Source of the DNA: JBKEAJ01 sp047972135
GTDB taxonomy: Bacteria > Bacteroidota > Bacteroidia > Bacteroidales > Prolixibacteraceae
Length of the DNA stretch: 15,381 bases
Assembly: GCA_047972135.1 (NCBI GenBank)
Contig: JBKEAJ010000061.1
Location: forward strand, 1-15,381
Direction: 5' to 3'
The first letter of the stretch is position 1, and every line of letters begins with the position of its first letter. This document shows, in pieces, positions 8,332 to 15,381 of this stretch. Under the pieces are notes generated by a model, which did no database searches, had not been told where the DNA came from, and worked only from the letters and a program-made list of their open reading frames with translations. Position numbers and translations under genes: made by a program.

Positions 8332-8387
8332 CTATAGTAATTCTCCAAAAGCAATAGTACCAGAACAAAGTTCCGGCCATTAGCACA

Positions 8388-9071
8388 TCACAGCTCCTTT
8401 ATCTTTATCACCTTAAAAACAGTAAGCCCTCCATGGTCTTGAAGTCCGATATACCCTTTCTTAGCCATTCCGTAATGTTCTGCATCCTTCCATTTGCCGG
8501 CATCCTTTTGAGCCTTCCACTCATCGCTCCACAACTCGTACTCCAGCACCTTTTTTCCATTGAGCCAATGCTCTACATGAGGATTCTTAACAATGATTCT
8601 TGTTGTATTCCACTCTCCTATTGGTTTTACTTCTGCTCCCACAGGGGCTTGCATTGAGTAGTTTGAAGCTGTATACTGCGAATCATGAAGTCGGGTCGGC
8701 CAACCCTTGTCGTCTAACAATTGGTATTCCGGTCCTGTTTCGTATATCTTTTTAGAAACGCCTTCTTTCACATGGTAAAAGATTCCAGAATTACTCTGAG
8801 GGGAGATCTTCCACTCAACATATAATTCAAAGTCCTCAAACTCCTTTTTTGTTATAATATCTCCTCCATGGTCTGAGCCGACCCCTGAATTATGTAGCTC
8901 TCCGTCTATAATCTTCCATCCTGTCACATCGCCACCTCCAAACTTCCTCCACTCACTCAGACTTGTTCCATCGAACAAGATAGTCCACTCGCCTTCTGAT
9001 TTAGAACAAGACAACAAAAGCACTGCAACTAATGATACAGTTAGAATCCGAATACTAAATTTTCTAATCAT
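8388..9071 (-). CDS. DUF1080 (3-keto-disaccharide hydrolase family) lipoprotein
   Basis: A 227-residue member of the DUF1080 family, a concanavalin-A-like jelly-roll fold. Some members have been shown to hydrolyse 3-keto-glycosides made by partner oxidoreductases; others are uncharacterised. The signal peptide ends in LLSC (lipidated Cys22), so the protein is anchored to a membrane, and the acidic stretch after the Cys could favour surface display. Family motifs seen: LFDGTSLSEW (32-41), WKIIDGELH (52-60), GGDIITKKEFEDFEL (69-83), NSGIFYHV (94-101), GPEYQLLDD (113-121), EWNTTRIIV (153-161), VEHWLNGKKVLEYEL (166-180) and the C-terminal GYIGLQDHGG (206-215). Length is normal for a single-domain member. 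It follows the first SusCD pair after a terminator. No oxidoreductase that would make the keto-sugar lies in the window. Family is secure; the exact reaction is inference. Confidence 0.92.
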   Translation of the reverse strand: MIRKFSIRILTVSLVAVLLLSCSKSEGEWTILFDGTSLSEWRKFGGGDVTGWKIIDGELHNSGVGSDHGGDIITKKEFEDFELYVEWKISPQSNSGIFYHVKEGVSKKIYETGPEYQLLDDKGWPTRLHDSQYTASNYSMQAPVGAEVKPIGEWNTTRIIVKNPHVEHWLNGKKVLEYELWSDEWKAQKDAGKWKDAEHYGMAKKGYIGLQDHGGLTVFKVIKIKEL

Positions 9072-9090
9072 AATAATGTGTTTTATAAAA

Positions 9091-9127
9091 ACTCGAATGA
9101 TTTAATTAAGTCTTAAATCATTCGAGT
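9091..9127 (-). terminator. Intrinsic terminator after first SusD gene
   Basis: A perfect 15-bp inverted repeat: arms at 9091-9105 and 9113-9127, with a 7-nt loop. Read on the minus strand the second arm ends CGAGT and runs straight into TTTT (9090-9087) and an AT-rich tract, the form of a rho-independent terminator. It begins 14 bp after the SusD stop and ends 19 bp before the DUF1080 start codon, so the downstream gene either depends on read-through or has a promoter overlapping this spot. I see no clear promoter motif in the remaining bases. Confidence 0.8.
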
Positions 9128-9141
9128 CTTTCATATTAATA

Positions 9142-10911
9142 TTAAGGAAGAGTCGGGTCGAAAGACCCTCCCCAATCAACATTCTGCTCTATATTGCTAT
9201 TCAGGTCTATTACTTCTTTCCGAATCGGGAAGAAATAATATTTATCGGGAACAGAGGTAACCTTAACACCCGTAAATGGGATCTGATGGATAATATATTT
9301 GAAATCTTTTTCAGTCAACTCATTGTTATCACATTTTGCTTTAGCCTCAGAGATGGTCATTTCTGAGCCATTTTCGTCAATTGCGATAGATTCAACTCCA
9401 TGCTTTGTTTGTCCATCTAGGCGATTAAGCATTCTGAATCTGCGCAAATCCCAGAAACGCTTATCTTCAAAGCAGAACTCTATATTACGCTCTGCCAAAA
9501 TAGCCTCTCTTATATCTTCACGCGAACTTGCTGAGATTCCATATTTATCGTCATCACCTGCTTCAATTCCTGCCCTTTGTCGGATTTCTTTCAATATTGA
9601 CAAAGCAACATCGGAGTAGCCCGTTTCATTAGCCGTCTCAGCATAATTCAGCATAACCTCTGCAAAACGCATTTCCACAAAATCGATGTCATACTGTTGC
9701 ACCTCCGATTGCAAGAGAGAAAGGTCGCTTGCCTTGCGGATAAAAAAACCGGAATAGACATCGAGGTTAGTGGAGTTGATATTTGCATCAGAATTTGTAC
9801 CGAAATCATCCAAAACATCGGCAACACCGAGTGCAGTGTACTGTCTATTCCCAATCTTACCTGACACCTCGTACACATCGCCATTCCAAACTATTGATTT
9901 ATTGAAACGAGGATCTCGATTCTCCCAATAGCTTTGGAGAAACTCATCGTCGCTTTTATAATACTTTCCTGAGGGATCGTTGTAGAACTTACCATCCTTC
10001 ATCGGAAACTCTTTTATCAACTCCCATGTGGGACAAGCATTTGCTTTACCTCGACTTTCAGAACCGGGACGCACGCCGTAATCCCAAACTGCTATCTTAT
10101 TTGGGTAAGTATTGATAACTGCAAAAACAACCTCTGCATTCCGCTCTGCCAAAAACAAATCACTATAATCATTCACTAAGGCGTATCCTTGAGCTTTTAA
10201 CTTGTCGTAAGCTGTCTTATTTGCATCATAAGCCTCCTTCCAGTAAGCATTATCCCACATATTGTCAGGATTGAATTGAGGTGAGGCTTTATACAACAAT
10301 ACCTTAGCTTTAAATGCCGTAGCAAAACAGCCGTCAATCTTGCCATAATCGTCAGAGGAGCTTCGAATATGCTCAGGCAGCAGACTTATAGCATCATCCA
10401 AGTCTTTTACAATCAGTTCAAAGCATTCAAGAGATGAGTTCCTCTTTACATACAGATCATCTTTATCCTTATCCTGAGGAATCTTAATATATGGAATACC
10501 GCCATGATACTTAAGCATTCCAAAGTAGACATAGGCTCTCATAAACTTTGCCTGCCCGATAATATTATCCTTAACATCTTGAGCAAGCGAGCCACTCTCG
10601 ATATTAACGATTGCCTCATTAATCAAGCGTATGGTTGTATAATCCCACCTTTTATACTGTGTATTGCTTATTGTAATACGATCCGGATAGAAATGAATAC
10701 CTGCAAGTTGCTGCGTCTTTTGGTCTAGCGTTCTTGACCAGTTACCAAAAACAACTTCATACACATTTGCCATATAGGCATTACTCAACAATTCGTCGTT
10801 CCAAGTAGCATCAGCATCATAGTCATTGAGATTTTCAATATCAAGCGTGTTGCAACTATTTGCAAAAGCGAGGACTACTATGCTTATTACTATTATTATA
10901 TATTTCTTCAT
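9142..10911 (-). CDS. SusD/RagB-family surface glycan-binding lipoprotein (first pair)
   Basis: Cell-surface lipoprotein that caps the SusC barrel and captures glycan. It has 589 residues. A short signal peptide ends in the lipobox FANSC, with the lipidated Cys at residue 20. Family hallmarks are visible along the length: AKFMRAYVYFGML in the early TPR-like helices, KASPQFNP mid-protein, a DPRFN segment after YWENR, and near the C-terminus the conserved AERNIEFCFEDKRFWDLRR block, then YYFFPIRKEV and the terminal FDPTLP. It starts 11 bp after the STN-type SusC, so the two are co-transcribed and should form one complex. It is paralogous to the SusD at 2611-4374 (shared ASPQFNP, AYDANK, GVRP.SES, YWENRDPRF). 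A strong hairpin lies 14 bp after its stop. Family call is certain; ligand unknown. Confidence 0.97.
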   Translation of the reverse strand: MKKYIIIVISIVVLAFANSCNTLDIENLNDYDADATWNDELLSNAYMANVYEVVFGNWSRTLDQKTQQLAGIHFYPDRITISNTQYKRWDYTTIRLINEAIVNIESGSLAQDVKDNIIGQAKFMRAYVYFGMLKYHGGIPYIKIPQDKDKDDLYVKRNSSLECFELIVKDLDDAISLLPEHIRSSSDDYGKIDGCFATAFKAKVLLYKASPQFNPDNMWDNAYWKEAYDANKTAYDKLKAQGYALVNDYSDLFLAERNAEVVFAVINTYPNKIAVWDYGVRPGSESRGKANACPTWELIKEFPMKDGKFYNDPSGKYYKSDDEFLQSYWENRDPRFNKSIVWNGDVYEVSGKIGNRQYTALGVADVLDDFGTNSDANINSTNLDVYSGFFIRKASDLSLLQSEVQQYDIDFVEMRFAEVMLNYAETANETGYSDVALSILKEIRQRAGIEAGDDDKYGISASSREDIREAILAERNIEFCFEDKRFWDLRRFRMLNRLDGQTKHGVESIAIDENGSEMTISEAKAKCDNNELTEKDFKYIIHQIPFTGVKVTSVPDKYYFFPIRKEVIDLNSNIEQNVDWGGSFDPTLP

Positions 10912-10922
10912 AACTGTTAGTT

Positions 10923-13900
10923 TTAGAATTTGATGTCAAGACCGAAAGTAAATGTTTTCATCAATGGATATGAGTCGTAACAATCTTGCTCAGGATCATG
11001 AAATTCAGTCATATCCGAAATCACAAAGAGGTTAGTTCCATTGCAAAACACTTGCGCCGAGGCTATATTCAGAACTGAGACCCATCGCTCCGGAATGTTA
11101 TAGGCTACATTAAGGTTTTTCAGTCTAAGATACGCTCCATTGCGAATCCAAAAGGACTGGTTGCCAGTTCCTGACTCATACCAGTTTTTCCCTACAACTC
11201 GAGGATATTTAGCACCCGGGTTTTCGGGAGTCCAAACATCATCAGCCCATATTGGATAGTAAGGTCGAACGGTTCCTCCATATTGACGAATCCCTCCGTT
11301 GCCAGAACCTAAATTACTGATTATACGATCGTACATCCCAACGCCTTGAAAGTGTGCATCGAGAGTTATTCCTTTCCAAGATATACTTCCTCCAAAACCG
11401 TAATTTATTCTGGGAGCTGCATTCTCTGACAATAGCTGAATGTCATTACCGTCAATCTTTCCATCAGGACCGGGCGAATAACCGTCTCCTCGTATATCCT
11501 CAAAATACAACCCTCCTAAATAAGGGTCGCGTCCGTATTGTTTAAAACCTTTAGCTAACAACTCATCCAATTGCTCTTGGGTACGAATGATACCAATAGT
11601 TTTAAGTCCTTTTATCATGTCGATAGGTCTACCGATTCTTGAAAGATTCTCAAGATTACCTCCGGGCATATATAAAGCTGTCTGATCGAGTACATCCCAT
11701 TGGTCGCGGGAATATCCCATATTGCCATATACGCTATATTCTATTTTATTGCCTAAAGCTCTATCTCTCCAAAGAGCATTGACCTCAAAGCCTCGCCACG
11801 ACCTCTCTGCATAATTCTCTGGAGCTAGAGACTGACCATAAGTATCGGGTATGGTCACTATCCTTGATCCCAAAATATCCTTTTCAGTTTTGTAAAACCA
11901 CTCAAAAGAACCCGACAGCCGATTATTCAGTACACCATAATCAAGCCCTATATTATAGGTAGTAGATGTAGCCCAAGTAAGATTAGGATTAGGAGTTGCC
12001 CCCGGCTTAATACCCAAATTTAAGTTGTCGCCCCAAATATAGGAACTGCCCGACTGGTATACGGCTGTATATGAGAAAGGAGTAATCTCATTATTATTGA
12101 CATCAAGATCATTACCAGTTGTTCCTACTGAAGCACGGATCTTTAAATTTTCCAACCAGTTTGAAGTACTTTCCATAAAACCTTCTTCACTAATACGCCA
12201 AGCCGCCGAAAACGATGGAAAGAAGCCCCATCTCTTATCTTTTGGGAAAAGCGTATTCCCGTCATAACGAAAAGAGAACTCTGTGATATACTTGTCTGCA
12301 AAACCATAATGGAATCTTCCTATCCACGAAAGCCTTCCTCCTGTCACTTCATACGCGTCGCCAGTTCGTCTTTCAGCATCTTCCGAATAAACAAACATCT
12401 GATCTATATTGGTGAGAGGAGCCTCTCCTTCGGCAAAAACAACCTCTCCACCATTAGAAGCCTGCTCCCAAACAACAGTTGCAGATACATTATGCTTTCC
12501 GAAATCATTCATATAGTTAAGAAACCAGTTGAACTGTTCACTCCACAATGTCTTAACTCTATAATTGAGAGACTCCTGATTTTTGGAGAAGGTAAAAGTA
12601 TTCATATTGTCGGGATTGGGGGCTGCCGGTATAAATCTGTTTTCATCGGGACTAGCTGCTTCCCAAACATAATTATGCTGATATGTCAGATACTTCTTTC
12701 GGGTATAATCATTGCTGATATAGTTCCCCACTACTTTTGTACTCAAACCCGGAACTAGCTTTCCTAAGTCTATATCAAAAGAGAGTATTGAACTAACCTC
12801 TCTCTTTCGAGTCTTTATATATCGATCTCCGATTACTTGATCCACAACGCTCCAAGCCTGCCAACTACCCATAGGTGTTTGTACAGGATAGTCTGTCACC
12901 TCATTTGCAGGAGTACCATCTTCATATAGGTAGAATGGGTATGTTTTAGGCCAATTGAAAGTACATCTGTAAAGATCACCGACAGTCTGTTCGTCATCTC
13001 CGGAGAAAGGCCAGTAGAAGCGTCTCTGATTCTGCATATTCCCCGACAGGTTCATATTCATCTTTATATAATCGGTTATTTTAGCTGTAACGTTGGAACG
13101 AAGGTTAAACTTCTCATTTTTCATATTCTTATACGAACCCGTCTCACCAATATAGCTGCCCAAGGCATAGTAAGTAACTTTTTCGCTTCCTCCCGAAACA
13201 CTTATGGAATGCTTCTGATTCCACGGAGTCTGCCATATATAGTCGTTCACATTGTAGTTCTTATCTCTGAAATAATCAAACTCTCTATCCCCATTGGGAG
13301 CATCGAGACCTTGAAATTCAGCAACTCGATTTTGATAAATCAACTCATCAATAGCAGTAGTCTTGTCTGAAAGCAGCTCCATTGTAGGAGTCATAAAAGT
13401 GTAAGAACCTTGATAGTTAAATACAGGCTTCTGCTTTGTTCCGCTTTTCGTAATCACAAGAACAACTCCATTACCCGCCTGTGAACCGTAAATAGATGCT
13501 GTTGCCGCATCCTTAAGGAAACTCATTTGATCTATTTCGTTTACCTCCAAAGCATCGAAGGCTTCTTTATCTCTGACTATTCCATCAATGACAAACAGAG
13601 GTTCACCAAAGCCTCCGCGAATACGAATGTCCGATGTTGAACCCATCAATCCTGAATTTCCTGTTATGTTAACACCGGGAGCTCTACCTGCCAAGGTATT
13701 AGAAACATTGGTAGTCGAAATAGAAGTTAATTCATTCATTTTTACGGCTGTGATTGCCCCGGTCATGTTAACTTTCTTCTGCATACCATAACCTACGGCA
13801 ATAACCTCATCCAATCCGAAAGCATCCGGTTTCATCGTTATTTTAATTACTCTTTGACCTACTACAGCCTGCTCAATAGACTTCATCCCAATAAAAGAAA

Positions 13901-14459
13901 ACTGCAATATGGCGTTCTCATTTACTTTCAATGTAAAGTTCCCTTCGACATCGCTTATGGCTGCATTAGTTGTCCCCTTTTCCAAAACGGTTACTCCTGC
14001 CAAAGGAGTTCCTGTATCGTCAAGCACAGTACCTGAGACCTCTTTTTGTTGCTGCGCCTTTAACAAAGCTGCCAACTCTTTATCCATGTGTGCTTGCTCG
14101 CCTTTTTTGTATAATACAATCTGACGATCTTTTATCAAATATTTTATATTGGTATTTGTCAGTACAGCTGACAGCGCACTCTCTACAGACCTATCCTCAC
14201 AGTGTATGCTGACCAACTGCTTAACATCAATCTGCCTGTTATTATATAGGAAGTAGTATTCACTTTGTTCTTCGATCTCCTTTAGTACCGATTCGAGTGT
14301 AGAGTTTGTCAGCTTCAACGAAACTTCCTGTGCGTAGGCTGAGGCTGATAAAGGGTAGATTGCCATCAAAATAAATATTACTATTAATCTTATGGATGAC
14401 ACAAACTGGTGCAGGTGTAGATTGTTCCTGCTTTCATAATGTAGAAATTTTCCTTTCAT
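10923..14459 (-). CDS. SusC/RagA-family TonB-dependent outer membrane transporter with STN signalling domain
   Basis: A 22-stranded-barrel type TonB-dependent transporter that imports oligosaccharides across the outer membrane with its SusD partner. It has 1178 residues. A long signal peptide ends near SAYA|Q at residues 43-44. An STN domain follows at about 48-116; in this family it reaches into the periplasm and contacts FecR. A carboxypeptidase-regulatory-like domain lies at about 140-212 (VSGTVLDDTG to VIKITM), a TonB-box-like DEVIAVGYG at 217-225, and the plug at about 228-340, with IRIRGG and FLKDAATASIYG. The barrel fills the rest and ends in an aromatic residue (LDIKF), as outer-membrane barrels do. 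The frame is intact. The SusD gene starts 11 bp after the stop. It is a clear paralogue of the transporter at 4385-7525: both share RWGFFPSFSAAWRISEEGF in the barrel and a similar C-terminal DPEQ...DSYP..KT motif. Family call is certain; the substrate is unknown. Confidence 0.97.
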   Translation of the reverse strand: MKGKFLHYESRNNLHLHQFVSSIRLIVIFILMAIYPLSASAYAQEVSLKLTNSTLESVLKEIEEQSEYYFLYNNRQIDVKQLVSIHCEDRSVESALSAVLTNTNIKYLIKDRQIVLYKKGEQAHMDKELAALLKAQQQKEVSGTVLDDTGTPLAGVTVLEKGTTNAAISDVEGNFTLKVNENAILQFSFIGMKSIEQAVVGQRVIKITMKPDAFGLDEVIAVGYGMQKKVNMTGAITAVKMNELTSISTTNVSNTLAGRAPGVNITGNSGLMGSTSDIRIRGGFGEPLFVIDGIVRDKEAFDALEVNEIDQMSFLKDAATASIYGSQAGNGVVLVITKSGTKQKPVFNYQGSYTFMTPTMELLSDKTTAIDELIYQNRVAEFQGLDAPNGDREFDYFRDKNYNVNDYIWQTPWNQKHSISVSGGSEKVTYYALGSYIGETGSYKNMKNEKFNLRSNVTAKITDYIKMNMNLSGNMQNQRRFYWPFSGDDEQTVGDLYRCTFNWPKTYPFYLYEDGTPANEVTDYPVQTPMGSWQAWSVVDQVIGDRYIKTRKREVSSILSFDIDLGKLVPGLSTKVVGNYISNDYTRKKYLTYQHNYVWEAASPDENRFIPAAPNPDNMNTFTFSKNQESLNYRVKTLWSEQFNWFLNYMNDFGKHNVSATVVWEQASNGGEVVFAEGEAPLTNIDQMFVYSEDAERRTGDAYEVTGGRLSWIGRFHYGFADKYITEFSFRYDGNTLFPKDKRWGFFPSFSAAWRISEEGFMESTSNWLENLKIRASVGTTGNDLDVNNNEITPFSYTAVYQSGSSYIWGDNLNLGIKPGATPNPNLTWATSTTYNIGLDYGVLNNRLSGSFEWFYKTEKDILGSRIVTIPDTYGQSLAPENYAERSWRGFEVNALWRDRALGNKIEYSVYGNMGYSRDQWDVLDQTALYMPGGNLENLSRIGRPIDMIKGLKTIGIIRTQEQLDELLAKGFKQYGRDPYLGGLYFEDIRGDGYSPGPDGKIDGNDIQLLSENAAPRINYGFGGSISWKGITLDAHFQGVGMYDRIISNLGSGNGGIRQYGGTVRPYYPIWADDVWTPENPGAKYPRVVGKNWYESGTGNQSFWIRNGAYLRLKNLNVAYNIPERWVSVLNIASAQVFCNGTNLFVISDMTEFHDPEQDCYDSYPLMKTFTFGLDIKF

Positions 14460-14571
14460 AAGTTAGTGATGTTAATCATTATACATTTCCCCTGAGAATG
14501 GGGATAAATTGGACTTGGCAAGCACCTAGTCTATCACATTAGTGACATTGTTGCATCATTCCATAAGCAAA
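14460..14571 (-). promoter_or_regulatory. fecR-susC intergenic region, possible ECF-dependent promoter region
   Basis: A 112-bp spacer between the anti-sigma gene and the STN-bearing transporter. In loci of this type the cognate sigma factor usually drives transcription from here, but I see no match to the housekeeping Bacteroidota -7 element TAnnTTTG. Visible structure is a small dyad at 14534-14545 (TCAC-N4-GTGA) and a 5-bp hairpin at 14488-14504 (TCCCC/GGGGA). On the transcribed strand the hairpin is followed by ATGTAT, a combination also found before the second transporter. No strong Shine-Dalgarno sequence precedes the ATG at 14459, which is normal for this phylum. The promoter role is inferred from context only. 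Confidence 0.35.
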
Positions 14572-15381
14572 TTATTTTATCGAATTAATATATACGGTAT
14601 CTTCTTTTATCTCATAAGACATTGGTGTGGTAACCTGCATCAATGTCAGTAATTCTCTGAGACTTTCGGTTTTGATGGTCATGGTGTAGCGCTGTGTATA
14701 TTCCAAGTCTTTGTCAAGAATGATTTTCACATCATACCAACGCTCCATCTTTTTCACGGCTTCTATGAACGGTGTATTCTCGAAACGAAGCATATTGTCT
14801 TTCCACGAGACGAACAGGTCGACATCGACATCTCTGACGTACATCTTTTTATTGGACTTCTTCATCAGCAGTTGTTGGTTGGGTTTAATGGTCATAGTTT
14901 TGCCGTCTGAATTGCGTACCACCGACACACTGCCTTCTTCGAGGGTGGTTGTAATTTTTCTTTCATTGCTGTATGCACAAACATTAAAACGTGTGCCATG
15001 CACCCTTACGGACAAATCAGACACCTTAACTATAAACTCATTATCGGAATGCTTAACATCAAAAAATCCTTCGCCCTCGAGCTCTACTACCCTGTTTTTG
15101 CCAAAGGGGTACGAATAGCTCAGCGTGGAGCCGGAATTTAAATATCCGCTAGAGCCGTCGGGAAGCACAAACTGCACTTTTTCGCCTTTGGGTGCTGTGA
15201 TTTCTGTATATTCAACAGGTGTTTCGGACTTACTGATTATGGAATATACCGTGAAAGCAAGAAGAGGAATAAGCAAAAGGACGGCTATCTTCGATATTTG
15301 CGTGTACAGTCTGCTTATGGGGGATGATTTCTTTTTCGAGTTTATCTCAATGTGAATTCTATATAGGACGTGATTTAAATC
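14572..15381 (-). CDS. FecR-family anti-sigma factor, partial (N-terminus outside window)
   Basis: Inner-membrane anti-sigma factor that would hold an ECF sigma factor and release it when the outer-membrane transporter signals. The frame is open to the window edge and 269 residues are visible. The only nearby internal start is a TTG at 15276 inside the membrane helix, and no in-frame ATG precedes it, so the real start lies beyond 15381. A hydrophobic segment (visible residues about 30-52, with AVLLLIPLLAF) is the single transmembrane helix. The FecR domain follows at about 60-155, with LPDGS, LNSGS, GEGFFDV and VHGTRFNV. The C-terminal part (about 180-267) matches the DUF4974 type and has FENTPFIEAVKKMERWYDV. 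It ends 112 bp before a SusC-like gene with an STN domain, the usual partner of such a FecR. A sigma factor gene is expected just upstream but is not visible. Family call is secure; the partner assignment is inference from gene order. Confidence 0.93.
   Translation of the reverse strand, partial: DLNHVLYRIHIEINSKKKSSPISRLYTQISKIAVLLLIPLLAFTVYSIISKSETPVEYTEITAPKGEKVQFVLPDGSSGYLNSGSTLSYSYPFGKNRVVELEGEGFFDVKHSDNEFIVKVSDLSVRVHGTRFNVCAYSNERKITTTLEEGSVSVVRNSDGKTMTIKPNQQLLMKKSNKKMYVRDVDVDLFVSWKDNMLRFENTPFIEAVKKMERWYDVKIILDKDLEYTQRYTMTIKTESLRELLTLMQVTTPMSYEIKEDTVYINSIK

Noticed and set aside
12309..12758. Plus-strand 149-codon frame opposite the first SusC gene
   Set aside because: Antisense shadow of the barrel-coding region; the composition is atypical for a protein and it resembles no family.
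14534..14545. TCAC-N4-GTGA dyad as a regulator site
   Set aside because: Four-base half sites are expected by chance at this length, and no known Bacteroidota operator matches.
1..15381. CRISPR arrays, tRNA or rRNA genes, insertion sequences
   Set aside because: No regularly spaced direct repeats, cloverleaf-like or rRNA-like segments, or transposase frames were seen on either strand.

Overview
This window reads as part of a polysaccharide utilization locus (PUL) from a Bacteroidota bacterium, most likely a Bacteroidales gut or oral-type organism. The evidence is two adjacent SusC/SusD-family gene pairs, a FecR-type anti-sigma factor ending in a DUF4974-like region, several lipoprotein signal peptides, a moderately AT-rich composition and the near absence of strong Shine-Dalgarno sequences. 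Every convincing gene lies on the minus strand, so transcription runs from high to low coordinates. The genus cannot be fixed from the sequence.

In order of transcription: a FecR-like anti-sigma factor (its N-terminus is cut off by the right edge of the window); a SusC-like TonB-dependent transporter with an N-terminal STN signalling domain; its SusD-like lipoprotein; a 15-bp intrinsic terminator hairpin; a DUF1080 (3-keto-disaccharide hydrolase family) lipoprotein; a few codons that look like the tail of a lost SusD gene, followed by a second strong hairpin; a leader of about 730 bp holding a REP-like palindromic repeat and no convincing gene; a second SusC-like transporter without an STN domain; its SusD-like lipoprotein; a third hairpin; and a 794-residue lipoprotein that looks like a TIM-barrel glycoside hydrolase of a family I cannot name.

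Working model: an extracytoplasmic-function sigma factor, probably encoded just beyond the right edge, is held by FecR. Glycan binding to the STN-bearing transporter is passed to FecR and switches the locus on. The two SusCD complexes import glycan fragments, and the DUF1080 and TIM-barrel lipoproteins process them. The two SusCD pairs are clear paralogues, so the locus grew by duplication. The SusD-like tail before the 8253-8291 hairpin hints at a further pair that was lost or replaced. The substrate cannot be read from the sequence. The DUF1080 protein raises the possibility of a glycan handled through 3-keto-sugar chemistry.

Most of the window is a recognisable type of locus. The parts that deserve a second look are the TIM-barrel protein with an inserted domain resembling a phage-tail-type module, the SusD remnant, the repeated SusD-terminator-enzyme arrangement, and the long leader before the second transporter.
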